A stretch of DNA of 64,000 nt. Origin: CBDFKQ01 sp965248855 (lineage in GTDB: Bacteria; Bacteroidota; Bacteroidia; Cytophagales; 172606-1). The notes under the pieces are model-generated. The model did not search any database. It was given only the letters and a program-made list of their open reading frames with translations, and was not told the origin of the DNA. This document shows, piece by piece, positions 34,996-44,571 of this stretch (position 1 is its first letter; every line of letters starts with the position of its first letter). A program made the position numbers and the translations under genes. The DNA lies in contig CBDFKQ010000003.1 of the NCBI GenBank assembly GCA_965248855.1, forward strand, positions 92,650 to 156,649, in the 5' to 3' direction.

Positions 34996-37605
34996 TTAAA
35001 TCCCCACTCCTACAACATTAAAAAACTTAATTATCCTGTTTTCATCTAAGAACATACCTACAACTGAATCCTTAGTCACCTCTCCGGAAAGAATTTGTTT
35101 TGAAAGTTCGTTCAATATTTTTTTCTGCATAACTCTTTTAAGAGGCCTTGCACCAAATTGAGGATCAAAACCTTCTTCACTCAACATATTTAATACATCA
35201 GTATCAGGATGTAATTCAATTCCTGCTTCTCTTAAGCGTTGTTGAATTTGATTAAATTGAATATCAACAATTTTCCGTATTTGCTTTTGAGTAAGCGGAC
35301 GGAACATTACAATTTCATCAATCCTATTTAAAAATTCAGGACGGATGGTTTTTTTCAATAATTCAAAAACATTAATTTTTGTTTCATCTACAATTTGATC
35401 TTCATTAAACTGATCAATTTTTTCAAAATTTTCCTGAATAATGTGAGATCCAATATTGGAAGTCATGATAATGATGGTGTTCTTAAAATTGGCTACCCTT
35501 CCTTTATTATCAGTTAATCTGCCATCGTCCAATACCTGCAATAAAATATTAAACACATCAGGGTGAGCTTTTTCAATTTCATCCAATAAAATTACAGAAT
35601 AAGGTTTGCGCCTTACTGCTTCCGTAAGTTGCCCGCCTTCTTCATAACCTACATAACCGGGAGGTGCTCCAATTAATCTACTTACTGCATGCCTTTCTTG
35701 GTATTCACTCATATCGATCCTCACCATTGCATTATCATCATTAAATAAATATTGCGCAAGTGATTTTGCTAACTCTGTTTTACCAACTCCTGTAGTACCT
35801 AAAAATATAAATGAACCTATTGGCCTTTTAGGGTCTTGCAATCCTGCACGACTTCTTCTCACAGCATCTGCAACTACTTCAATTGCTTCTGCTTGACCTG
35901 CAACGCGTTTACCTAATTCGTCTTCAAGATGTAATAATTTTTCACGATCGGATTGCAACATTTTTTGAACAGGTATACCAGTCCATTTTCCAACCACTTC
36001 CGCAATATCTTCTGCTGAAACTTCTTCTTTTAATAAAGCATTATCTACACCTTTCATTTGTTCTTGAAATCCGGCAAGTTTTTTTTTCACTTTCCTGAAT
36101 TCTCCCATACCTTAATTCAGCAACTTTTCCATAATCACCTGAGCGTTCTGCTTGATCTGCTTCTAATTTATATTTTTCAATATTTTCTTTTTCATTTTGA
36201 ATTCCATTGATTATTGCTTTTTCATTTTCCCATTTAGCTTTCAAGCTATCTCGTTGTTCACTTAATTCAGCAATTTCCTTGGATAAAATTGCTTCTTTTT
36301 CTTTATCCTTCTCTCTTCTGATCGCCTCCCGTTCAATTTCCAACTGCATAATTTTGCGATTCACTTCATCAAGTTCTTCAGGTAAAGAATCAATTTCAAT
36401 TCTTAATTTCGCTGCTGCCTCATCCATTAAATCAATTGCTTTATCCGGCAGAAAAACGATCTGAGATATACCTGCTTGATAGTTCAACTGCAGCAATAAT
36501 GGCATCATCTTTTATGCGTACACCATGGTGTAATTCATATTTTTTCTTTTATAACCCCTTAAAAATGGAAATGGCATCTGCAATATTAGGTTCATCAACA
36601 ATTACAGCTTGAAAAACGACGTTCTAAAGCCTTATCCTTTTCAATATATTTTTGATATTCAGCCAAAGTTGTTGCTCCGATTGCATGTAATTCTCCACGT
36701 GCGAGGGCTGGTTTTAAAAGATTTGCTGCATCCATTGCACCATCTCCCCCACCTGCACCAATTAATGTATGAATTTCATCAATAAATAAAATTACTTGTC
36801 CTTCGCTGTCTGTAACTTCTTTAATAACCGCTTTTAATCTTTCTTCAAACTCACCTTTGAATTTTGCTCCAGCCACCAACAAACCCATATCAAGTGATAC
36901 TAGCTGTTTTGATTTTAAATTTTCGGGTACATCTCCATTTACTATCCGTTGGGCTAAACCTTCTGCAATTGCAGTTTTACCAACACCAGGCTCGCCTAAA
37001 AGAATAGGATTGTTTTTTGTTCGGCGCGATAAAATTTGTAATACACGTCTTATTTCTTCATCACGACCGATAACAGGATCTATTTTTCCAAGCTTTGCAC
37101 GTTCTGTTAAATTAATTGAATATTTTTCTAATGCTCTGTATTTTGATTCAGCATGTTGATCTGTCACTTTATTGTTTCCCCTCAATTCTTTTATAGCACT
37201 TTTTAAATTTTTTTCATTAAAACCAACATCTTTCATTAATTGAGAAATTTTTTCTCGGCCTGCCAATAGTCCTAATAAAATATGTTCAACAGCAACAAAT
37301 TCATCTCCAAATTCTTTTAAATAACTTTCAGCTTTTTGCAAAGCTGATGCGGAGTCATTACTTAAATAAGGTTCACCTCCATTTACTTTAGGATAAGATT
37401 GAATAACTTCATCAAGCTTAGTAATAAGTATGCTTTGATTAATATTTAATTTTTTGTTTATGAAAGCAATAAGGTTTTCATCCGTAACTAAAATTGCTTT
37501 TAGTAAATGACCGGTTTCAATTGCCTGTTGATTATTATCTAAAGCTAATTCTGATCCCTTTTGAAGAATCTCCTGCGACTTAATTGTATATTTATTAAAG
37601 TTCAT
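34996..37605 (-). pseudogene. clpB: ClpB disaggregase gene, frame interrupted by over-long homopolymers
   Basis: Full ClpB content is present in order. The N-domain starts MNFNKYTIKSQEILQ (ATG at 37605). NBD1 has GEPGVGKTAIAEG and the LFIDEIHTLIGAGG Walker B. The middle coiled coil follows, and NBD2 has GTTGVGKTELAKSLA. The frame is broken several times: A5 at 36612-36616, A5 at 36561-36565, T6 at 36540-36545, A5 at 36452-36456 and T9 at 36079-36087. Removing one base from each (two from the T6) restores conserved text such as ALERRFQAV, SILRGYKRKYELHHG, DRFLPDKA and SEKKLAGFQ. The gene is therefore either a young pseudogene or an assembly artefact. Confidence 0.85.
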
Positions 37606-37850
37606 AGTGTTGTTTGTATAAGATCTTTCATAACAAAATGTTTTCCGGCTAAAAATATTTGATAAATTGTCATACAAAAAATAAAAACAAACAAATTAGA
37701 GACTTTTTGTCAGTATGATTAATAAAAATGTAATAGAAAATTGTTTAATATAATTATCAAAACATAAAACAGTTTATAAAATAATAATTGACGCATTTTA
37801 ATGTCTTTATTATCAAAAATAAATTTTTTATTAATATATTTTAAAAATGA

Positions 37851-37883
37851 TTTGGATATTTTGTTTAATGTTTTCTATATTTG
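37851..37883 (+). promoter_or_regulatory. Bacteroidota-type promoter for the ECF sigma gene
   Basis: TTTG at 37851-37854 and TATATTTG at 37876-37883, 21 bases apart. The ATG at 37905 is 21 bases downstream. A TTG at 37881 that could serve as a start lies inside the -7 box, so it is rejected as a start. Confidence 0.65.
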
Positions 37884-37904
37884 CTTAAACAAAAATTCAA
37901 AGTT

Positions 37905-38414
37905 ATGACAACTATAGAATTTACATCACATTTAAACAAAGTTTCTAAAAACTTAAAACCTTTTGCAATAAGATTAACTCGTGACGCTGAAGATGCAAAT
38001 GATCTTATTCAGGAAACGTTACTTAAAGCATTTACATACCGTGATAAGTTTACAACAGGCACTAATTTAAAAGCATGGTTATTTACTATCATGAAAAATA
38101 CTTTTATTACCAATTATCAGCGCTTGGTTAGAAGAAATACATTTATTGACTCCACAGAAAATCTACATTATATAAATTCTACCATCGTAACAGATAATGA
38201 AGCATCGGGAAAATTTTTGATGGATGATATTGAAAAAGCAATTTCACAAATAGAAGAAGTTTACAGCACTCCTTTTATAATGTATTTTAAAGGTTTTAAA
38301 TATTTTGAAATTTCCGAAAAACTAGATATCCCGATAGGAACAGTAAAAAATAGAATTCATATAGCAAGAAAAGAATTGAAAGATATATTAAAAAATTATG
38401 CTTTTAGTTATTAA
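37905..38414 (+). CDS. ECF-family RNA polymerase sigma factor
   Basis: A protein of about 169 residues with sigma region 2 (DANDLIQETLLKAFTYRDKF and LKAWLFTIMKNTFITNYQR) and region 4 (YFEISEKLDIPIGTVKNRIHIARKEL). Both regions are complete. The start at 37905 is chosen because the alternative upstream TTG overlaps the promoter. No anti-sigma gene is adjacent. crtI and crtB follow in the same direction, about 100 bases downstream beyond a terminator, so a role in carotenoid control is plausible but not shown. Confidence 0.9.
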   Translation: MTTIEFTSHLNKVSKNLKPFAIRLTRDAEDANDLIQETLLKAFTYRDKFTTGTNLKAWLFTIMKNTFITNYQRLVRRNTFIDSTENLHYINSTIVTDNEASGKFLMDDIEKAISQIEEVYSTPFIMYFKGFKYFEISEKLDIPIGTVKNRIHIARKELKDILKNYAFSY

Positions 38415-38438
38415 AAATTTGGTGTGAATTTTTGTCTC

Positions 38439-38473
38439 AACTTCCTTATTGCCTTGCGATAAGGAAGTTTTTA
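38439..38473 (+). terminator. Rho-independent terminator after the sigma factor gene
   Basis: AACTTCCTTAT (38439-38449) pairs with ATAAGGAAGTT (38459-38469), followed by T residues. It separates the sigma gene from crtI. Confidence 0.85.
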
Positions 38474-38513
38474 TTTAAATTCAAATAATTTCAAATTTAT
38501 TTTATCCAATTAC

Positions 38514-39986
38514 ATGAAAAAAGTTATTGTTATAGGTTCCGGGTTTGCCGGATTATCTGCTGCTCTACATATGGCAAACGATAACTTTGAAGTAGTTGTG
38601 TTAGAAAAAAATAATTCGCCGGGTGGTAGGGCAAGGGTTTTTAAAGAGCAAGGGTTTACTTTTGATATGGGACCAAGTTGGTATTGGATGCCCGAAATTT
38701 TTGAAAACTTTTTTAACAAATTCGGTAAATCAACCAAAAATTATTATGATTTGGTTAGATTAGATCCCTCCTATCAGGTTGTATTCGGTGAAAATGATTT
38801 TGTAAAAATTCCTGCCGGTATGAATAAGCTGGAAGAATTATTCGAAAATATTGAAACCGGAAGCGCTCAAAAATTAAAATCCTTTTTAAAACAGGCAGCT
38901 TATAAATATGAAACGGGCATGAATGATTTTGTATTAAAGCCAAGTTTATCATTTACAGAATTTTTAAAACCAAATTATTTATTTGATGCCTTGCGATTAC
39001 AAATATTCGAATCATTTGCTACACATGCACGCAAATTTTTTATAAATAAAAAATTATTACAATTAATCGAATTCCCAATTTTATTTCTTGGTGCACTTCC
39101 TCAAAATACTCCTGCTTTATATAGTTTAATGAATTACGCCGATATGCAACTCGGTACGTGGTACCCCATGGGTGGAATGCATAAAATAATTGAAGCAATG
39201 GTGAGTTTGGCAGAAGAAAAGGGAGTTACTTTTCTATATAATGAAGAAGTTAAAAATGTAGAGATTGTAGAAGGGGAAATAAAAAAAATTAATACTTTAA
39301 CAAATTCATTTAAAGCTGATATAATAATAAACAGTGCTGATTATCATCATTTTGAAACCAATATTTTAGAAAAAAAATTTCAATCGTACAATCAAAAGTA
39401 TTGGGACAGCAGGGTAATGGCACCTTCATCTTTAATTTTTTATCTGGGTATAAATAAAAAATTAGAAAACCTTCAGCACCATAATTTATTTTTTGATGCA
39501 GATTTCATGCCGCATGCAAAAGAAATATATGAAACACCAAAGTGGCCAAGTAAACCTCTCTTTTATGTTTCCGTACCTTCCAAAACTGATAAAAGCGTTG
39601 CACCTGAAGGTTTTGAAAATGTATTTATTTTAATCCCCGTTGCACCGGATCTGGAAGATACTGATGATACCCGTGAAAAATATTTTGATATTGTAATAGA
39701 TAGGCTAGAAAAATTAACCCGGCAAAAAATTCATGATGGAGTAGTTTTTAAAAAAAGTTATGCTCATAAAGATTTTAAGGCAGATTATAATGCATTTCGT
39801 GGAAATGCTTATGGTTTGGCAAACACTTTAATGCAAACTGCTATTTTTAAACCAAGTATAAAAAGTAAAAAAATTAAAAATTTATTTTACACAGGCCAGT
39901 TAACCGTTCCCGGCCCGGGTGTTCCACCATCCATTATTTCAGGAGGTGTAGTGGCAAACGAAGTGAAAAAAGAATTTGGTATATAA
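38514..39986 (+). CDS. crtI: Phytoene desaturase (CrtI type)
   Basis: A 490-residue FAD-dependent enzyme that desaturates phytoene toward lycopene. The N-terminal dinucleotide fold is VIVIGSGFAGLSAALHMA with the acidic residue VLEKN after strand two, and NNSPGGRARVF completes the FAD motif. The C-terminal signature YTGQLTVPGPGVPPSIISG is typical of CrtI-family desaturases. crtB follows 65 bases downstream. No cyclase or hydroxylase gene is next to the pair. Confidence 0.93.
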   Translation: MKKVIVIGSGFAGLSAALHMANDNFEVVVLEKNNSPGGRARVFKEQGFTFDMGPSWYWMPEIFENFFNKFGKSTKNYYDLVRLDPSYQVVFGENDFVKIPAGMNKLEELFENIETGSAQKLKSFLKQAAYKYETGMNDFVLKPSLSFTEFLKPNYLFDALRLQIFESFATHARKFFINKKLLQLIEFPILFLGALPQNTPALYSLMNYADMQLGTWYPMGGMHKIIEAMVSLAEEKGVTFLYNEEVKNVEIVEGEIKKINTLTNSFKADIIINSADYHHFETNILEKKFQSYNQKYWDSRVMAPSSLIFYLGINKKLENLQHHNLFFDADFMPHAKEIYETPKWPSKPLFYVSVPSKTDKSVAPEGFENVFILIPVAPDLEDTDDTREKYFDIVIDRLEKLTRQKIHDGVVFKKSYAHKDFKADYNAFRGNAYGLANTLMQTAIFKPSIKSKKIKNLFYTGQLTVPGPGVPPSIISGGVVANEVKKEFGI

Positions 39987-40051
39987 TAGTTTAAACAAAA
40001 GAATAATAACTTGGTTAAACTAATAAGATTATAATATTCGCCTTTATACTT

Positions 40052-40885
40052 ATGGAACTCTTTCACAAAACAGCATTTAAATGCAGCAAGTTAATTACAG
40101 AACATTATAGTTCGTCGTTTACACTGGGCATAAAAACTTTAGATAAAAGGTTTCATTTGGCCATTTATGCTATTTATGGTTATGTCAGGTATGCTGATGA
40201 AATTGTTGATACTTTTCATGATTATGATAAAAGAGAATTATTAAAACGTTTTAAAGATGATACCTATAAAGCTCTTTATGATAATATTAGCCTAAATCCT
40301 ATTCTTCATTCATTTCAGTTAACTGTAAAACAATATAAAATCGAAACCGAATTAATTGATGCTTTTTTAAAAAGTATGGAAATGGATTTGGAGGGCAGTG
40401 AATACAATTCATCAGAATACAATAAATACATTTACGGTTCTGCAGAAGTTGTTGGTTTAATGTGCCTGCGAGTTTTTTCCGAAAATAATGAAGATGTTTA
40501 TAATAATTTAAAAGAACCTGCTCGAAGCCTTGGCGCTGCATTTCAAAAAGTAAATTTTTTAAGAGATATTAAAAGTGATTATTTCGAAAGAGGGAGAATT
40601 TACTTTCCGGGAGTTGATTTTGCCTGCTTTGGTAAAGATGCTAAACAATTAATTGAGGAAGATATAGAAAAAGATTTTTTAGCTGCTTATAAAGGAATTA
40701 TAAATTTACCTGAAGGTGCCCGCAAAGGTGTTTATTTGGCCTATGTGTATTATACAATTCTCTTTAAAAAAATAAAAAAGACATCGGCAAAAAAAATAAT
40801 GGAAGCAAGAATAAGAGTTCCTGATTCGCATAAAATTGCTTTATTGTTGGGTGCACATTTAAAATCATCCATGAATTTTTTATAA
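40052..40885 (+). CDS. crtB: Phytoene/squalene synthase family protein (CrtB)
   Basis: A 277-residue prenyl-condensing enzyme that joins two geranylgeranyl diphosphates to give phytoene. The first Asp-rich site is Asp49-xxx-Asp53 (YADEIVD) and the second is Asp172-xxx-Asp176 in LRDIKSDYFERGRIYFP. The neighbour crtI makes phytoene synthase more likely than squalene synthase. It ends within a hairpin that probably terminates the unit. Confidence 0.93.
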   Translation: MELFHKTAFKCSKLITEHYSSSFTLGIKTLDKRFHLAIYAIYGYVRYADEIVDTFHDYDKRELLKRFKDDTYKALYDNISLNPILHSFQLTVKQYKIETELIDAFLKSMEMDLEGSEYNSSEYNKYIYGSAEVVGLMCLRVFSENNEDVYNNLKEPARSLGAAFQKVNFLRDIKSDYFERGRIYFPGVDFACFGKDAKQLIEEDIEKDFLAAYKGIINLPEGARKGVYLAYVYYTILFKKIKKTSAKKIMEARIRVPDSHKIALLLGAHLKSSMNFL

Positions 40886-40906
40886 ACATTTTCATGGATT
40901 TTTTTT
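40867..40906 (+). terminator. Terminator overlapping the crtB 3' end
   Basis: ATCCATGAA (40867-40875) pairs with TTCATGGAT (40891-40899), followed by seven T. The left arm lies inside the crtB coding end. Confidence 0.75.
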
Positions 40907-40917
40907 AAAATCAGATA

Positions 40918-41976
40918 TTAATATCCTTTTAAGGTTTCAATCAACTTTTTATTTTCACTTTCAGTTCCAATACTTATTCTTAATCCGCCTTCACAAAGTT
41001 TTACACTTGATCTATCTCGTAAAACTATTTTTTTACCTATCAGAAAATCAAATATTTTTTTTCCGTCGTAGAATTTAACGAGTAAAAAATTAGTTTCTGA
41101 AGGGAATACTTTTGCAACTATTTTTAAATTTTCGAGTTCTTTAATTAAAAAATCTCTTTGATTTAAAATTTCTTCAACCATTTCATCTACATTATTCTTT
41201 TCTCTTAATGTTGTTGTAATCAATTGTTGGGTAAGAATATTAATATTGTAAGGTGATTTTATTTTGTTAATTACTTTAATTATTGAATCGTGAGCATAAA
41301 GCATTCCTAACCGGAGGCCGGCCAATCCCCAGGCTTTCGAAAATGTTTGCAAAACAATTAAATTTGGATAATTATTTAAAACTTCCAACCAACTCCTCTC
41401 ACTCGAAAAATCAATATAAGCTTCATCTACCACTACAAGACCGTCAAAATTTTGAATAATATATTCAATAGAATTTTTATCACCCAAATTGCCTGTTGGG
41501 TTGTTTGGCGAACAAAGCCATATAATTTTTGTATTTTCATCAATTGCCTGCATCACCTTTTGCAAATCGATTTGAAAATCGGGTGTGAGCCAAACTTTTT
41601 TCACCTCCACATTATTTATATCAGCCGAAACCTGATACATGCCATATGTTGGTGGAAGGATCATAATATTATCTTTTCCGGGGTTGCAAGCCATGCGAAT
41701 TAATAAATCAATGCCTTCATCACTTCCATTTCCCAAAAAAATTTGATCGGGTTCAACATTTTTTATTTTTGCAACTTCAATTTTAAGTTCTTTTTGATAA
41801 GGATCGGGATACCTGTTATAATGTTCTTTTGTAATTGAACCCAATGCATTTTCATTCGCATCTAAAAATATTTCAGCTTCTCCTTCAAACTCATCTCTTG
41901 CGGTTGAATATGGTATTATTGTTTTAATGTGTGGCCGCAAAATTTTATCTAATAAACTTTCAATTGATGTAACCAT
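40918..41976 (-). CDS. hisC: Histidinol-phosphate aminotransferase
   Basis: A 352-residue fold-type I aminotransferase of histidine synthesis. FLDANENALGS (37-47), SPNNPTG (156-162), VVDEAYIDF (183-190) and the PLP lysine Lys214 in FSKAWGLAGLRLG are all present. Length and motifs match HisC. No other his genes are adjacent. Some HisC-like enzymes act on aromatic amino acids instead. Confidence 0.9.
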   Translation of the reverse strand: MVTSIESLLDKILRPHIKTIIPYSTARDEFEGEAEIFLDANENALGSITKEHYNRYPDPYQKELKIEVAKIKNVEPDQIFLGNGSDEGIDLLIRMACNPGKDNIMILPPTYGMYQVSADINNVEVKKVWLTPDFQIDLQKVMQAIDENTKIIWLCSPNNPTGNLGDKNSIEYIIQNFDGLVVVDEAYIDFSSERSWLEVLNNYPNLIVLQTFSKAWGLAGLRLGMLYAHDSIIKVINKIKSPYNINILTQQLITTTLREKNNVDEMVEEILNQRDFLIKELENLKIVAKVFPSETNFLLVKFYDGKKIFDFLIGKKIVLRDRSSVKLCEGGLRISIGTESENKKLIETLKGY

Positions 41977-42368
41977 AATAAAAAAATTCTAAAAATTGGA
42001 TTGTAAATTAACGAGTATTTAAATAATTATTGATAAAATCTTATAATAAAAAAGAATAAATCGAATTATAAGCCACTTCTACTGATAAATACAATCCCGA
42101 TTTATTTTAATTAAATAAAAAAACATTACTTATACATAAAAATAATCATGCTTGATGTTTCTTTTAAAAAATATAAGAATAATTATATGCTTTATTTATT
42201 TCTTTTAAAAAGTTTTTAAAAATCTCCCTTCCCTCCTTCTCTTTTTAACAAAATATAACAATAACATACACGCAATCTTTTAAACGGTTAAAAATGTGTT
42301 GTTACTTTAATTCAATTTTAAATATAAACCCATGTAAACAATCTACATCAGTACTAAACTTGCCAAAT
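41977..42368. other. AT-rich divergent intergenic region
   Basis: About 390 bases between hisC and the following plus-strand gene. No gene, repeat or structured RNA was seen. The first codons of a longer ORF (from 42294) fall here but do not look coding. Confidence 0.4.
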
Positions 42369-42983
42369 ATGTTTAAGATCTCTATCACACTGCTTTTTTT
42401 GATACTATCCTTTTCATTAAAGGCTCAAAATGACAATTACATTGATAAGAAAGAAGCCGGTGTTCAGATTATAACCAATGAAGGAAAGATATTATTTGGT
42501 AAAACGCGTTTCTCTTTTATAAGTGAATTACAGGAAGAAATTTGGTTTTATTATCCGGCCAAAGACGATCCCTCGCACAAAGATATACAGGTTTATCGAC
42601 CCTTCGAAATAGCAGGGTTTATTTTAGACGGTAAACAATTTATTAGTATTGAACAATCAGGTTTAATTACAGGTTTAAATAAAATTTTTCTACAAAAAAA
42701 TATTGAAGGGAAGCTTAAACTTTACACACTTTATAAATTTGATAATGTAGATAAAGTTGAAACTCAGGAAAATTTTTTACAGAAAGACAGTGATAAATAT
42801 TCTCTAAAAAATATAAAATTCCTGAACTTTAAAAAGGCAATGAGCGCATATGTAAATGATTGTCCGGATTTATATGAAAAAATTGCCGATAAAACATACA
42901 TAGCACAAGATATAGAAAAAATTGTTGAGGAATATAATGGTTATTTCGAATTATTGGCCGAACAATCAAAATCTTCAAAATAA
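42369..42983 (+). CDS. Exported protein of unknown function
   Basis: About 204 residues from the ATG at 42369, which begins directly with a signal peptide (MFKISITLLFLILSFSLKAQ). The longer ORF from 42294 would put 25 unrelated residues in front. The mature part is mixed beta and alpha with no recognisable domain. It may be periplasmic or attached to the outer membrane. A terminator-like hairpin follows, then the TerB-like gene. Confidence 0.65.
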   Translation: MFKISITLLFLILSFSLKAQNDNYIDKKEAGVQIITNEGKILFGKTRFSFISELQEEIWFYYPAKDDPSHKDIQVYRPFEIAGFILDGKQFISIEQSGLITGLNKIFLQKNIEGKLKLYTLYKFDNVDKVETQENFLQKDSDKYSLKNIKFLNFKKAMSAYVNDCPDLYEKIADKTYIAQDIEKIVEEYNGYFELLAEQSKSSK

Positions 42984-43018
42984 AGTTCTTTTCATAAATC
43001 ATAGGTTAGAATAGGTTA

Positions 43019-43053
43019 TAAAAAAGCCTGACTTTTTAAGTCCGGCTTTTTTT
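43019..43053 (+). terminator. Terminator hairpin
   Basis: AAAAAGCC and GACTT pair with AAGTC and GGCTTTTT with one internal mismatch, followed by a T run. Confidence 0.75.
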
Positions 43054-43099
43054 GTTTGGTTTATTTATTTAAACTTGCTTAATCAAATTCCAATTTATC

Positions 43100-43495
43100 A
43101 TGTTTCAAAAAGAATTTTACAGCCATTTAGGTAAACTTTTATATGCAGTTGCCGATATCGACCAGGTGATTAGTAAAGAAGAGAGAAACGCATTACATAC
43201 AATTGTAAAAAGAGAACTTTCTCCTAATGAAGATAATATAGATGAATTCGGAACCGACGTATCCTATTACACCGAATTTGAATTTGATATTTTAACTGAT
43301 CAGGTAGCCACTTCGGAAGATACTTTTAACAGCTTTATAGCTTTTGTGGAACAGAATAAAAAACAATTTGATAATAAAACTAAAAATCTCACCATTCATT
43401 TAGCCGGCGAAATAGCCAAGGCTTACGAAGGAACAAGTAAAATGGAAGAGGATCTTATTGAAAAACTGAAAAATAAATTAAATGAAATAAATTAA
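43100..43495 (+). CDS. TerB-like protein
   Basis: A 131-residue all-helical soluble protein. The opening LGKLLYAVADIDQVISKEERNALHTIV matches the TerB-like pattern (LL..VA..DG.I...E...L). No signal peptide. TerB domains occur in tellurite-resistance and stress proteins; the actual role here is unknown. A 14-base tandem duplication straddles its stop codon. Confidence 0.7.
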   Translation: MFQKEFYSHLGKLLYAVADIDQVISKEERNALHTIVKRELSPNEDNIDEFGTDVSYYTEFEFDILTDQVATSEDTFNSFIAFVEQNKKQFDNKTKNLTIHLAGEIAKAYEGTSKMEEDLIEKLKNKLNEIN

Positions 43496-43533
43496 ATGAA
43501 ATAAATTAAAATTAAAAAATTAAAATTAAAAAA
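43475..43533. repeat. Two consecutive 14-bp tandem duplications
   Basis: AAATTAAATGAAAT is repeated at 43475-43488 and 43489-43502. TTAAAATTAAAAAA is repeated at 43506-43519 and 43520-43533. The first duplication spans the stop codon of the TerB-like gene. Confidence 0.75.
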
Positions 43534-43774
43534 TTTAATTTATGATACGCACAAAATATTTAAAAATAAATCAAGTTTAGGTAAAAAAAAATAGTAATTA
43601 ATCAAAAAAATAAATTATAATTATCAATATATCAATATCAGTAAATTCATAATTTAAAGATTAATCTCTAAAATAAATTTCCTGATTTATCTTAAAAATT
43701 GGAAGCTTATTACTTCTAATAATTAAAGAAAGAAAAGGTTAATAATTTGCGTAAATAATTTGGCAATTAAGTTA
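43534..43774. other. AT-rich intergenic region with dispersed motif
   Basis: No gene. About 43620-43656 carries a TATCAATATATCAATATC-type motif followed by a TTCATAATTTAAA tail, close to the one at about 7819-7855 upstream of gyrA. Confidence 0.45.
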
Positions 43775-43815
43775 AATTGAAAAGAGGATGGATATTATCC
43801 AACCTCTTTTCAATT
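43775..43815 (-). terminator. Terminator of the AhpD-like gene
   Basis: AATTGAAAAGAGG (43775-43787) pairs with CCTCTTTTCAATT (43803-43815). An inner GGAT/ATCC pair extends the hairpin. Confidence 0.85.
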
Positions 43816-43837
43816 ACTTATCAATACATTAAATATT

Positions 43838-44422
43838 TTAAAATATTACCGAAAAGCCTTTTATAATTGCTACAAGACGAACAGCATCATAAATACGAGC
43901 CTGAGAGCCTCCAACTTTCAAAATTGATTCTTCATGTGCATTTACACACATTTCACAACCATTTAAAGCGGATATTGCAAGGCTTACCAATTCAAAAAAC
44001 TCTTTGCCGGTTACAGGATTCATCATTATACCCATTTTAATTCCGGCAGGCGTTTGTTCATAATATTCTTTTTTGGTAAAATGCCTGAAACGGTAAAAAA
44101 CATTATTAATATTTAATAACGAAACGCATGAAATTATTTCTGAGATTTCACTTTCAGTTGCACCTTCACTTATGGCTAAGCTTTCAAAAATATTTTTTAA
44201 GGTGCCGTGTTTTTCATTTATAGCTGTTGATAAAGCTAACAGATAACTTTCTTTTTTATTTAAATTATCATATTTTAAGGAGTTTAAAACATTTATTTTT
44301 AAATCTTTTAAATATTTATTTTCGGTAGCCGCCAACTTATCTATTTCGGCAGTAGGCTGATATTCAACTATTTTAAGCTCTGCCAATAAGCTTGCTAAGG
44401 TCTCATTTTGTAATGTTGTCAT
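43838..44422 (-). CDS. AhpD-like carboxymuconolactone decarboxylase family protein
   Basis: A 194-residue all-helical protein with the AhpD active-site motif CEMCVNAHE (Cys156, Cys159, His163). In mycobacteria AhpD is the disulfide reductase that regenerates the peroxiredoxin AhpC. The neighbouring upstream gene encodes a matching AhpC. The length (about 175-195 in AhpD) fits. The functional assignment is by motif and by pairing. Confidence 0.85.
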   Translation of the reverse strand: MTTLQNETLASLLAELKIVEYQPTAEIDKLAATENKYLKDLKINVLNSLKYDNLNKKESYLLALSTAINEKHGTLKNIFESLAISEGATESEISEIISCVSLLNINNVFYRFRHFTKKEYYEQTPAGIKMGIMMNPVTGKEFFELVSLAISALNGCEMCVNAHEESILKVGGSQARIYDAVRLVAIIKGFSVIF

Positions 44423-44460
44423 ATAAAAAAATGTTTAAATCATTAAAAGTAAAAGATAAA

Positions 44461-44503
44461 AAAAAGGATGAAATAAAAACTGTTTTTTTTATTTCATCCT
44501 TTT
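44461..44503 (-). terminator. Hairpin between ahpC and ahpD
   Basis: AAAAGGATGAAATAAAA (44462-44478) pairs with TTTTATTTCATCCTTTT (44487-44503). On the minus strand it lies after ahpC and before ahpD, so it may reduce readthrough from the first gene to the second. Confidence 0.75.
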
Positions 44504-44571
44504 AACATTATAATAATTAAATAATTTGACGGTTTGGTCTTTTGTCTAACGTCTATAATCTCTTGTCTAAA

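Noticed and set aside
34996..37677. Three separate ORFs as three different genes, or programmed frameshifting
   Set aside because: Together they make one ClpB in the right domain order. Five independent over-long runs cannot be explained by one programmed frameshift.
37881..37904. Upstream TTG start for the sigma factor
   Set aside because: It overlaps the -7 promoter box, so it would lie before or at the transcription start. The ATG at 37905 fits better.
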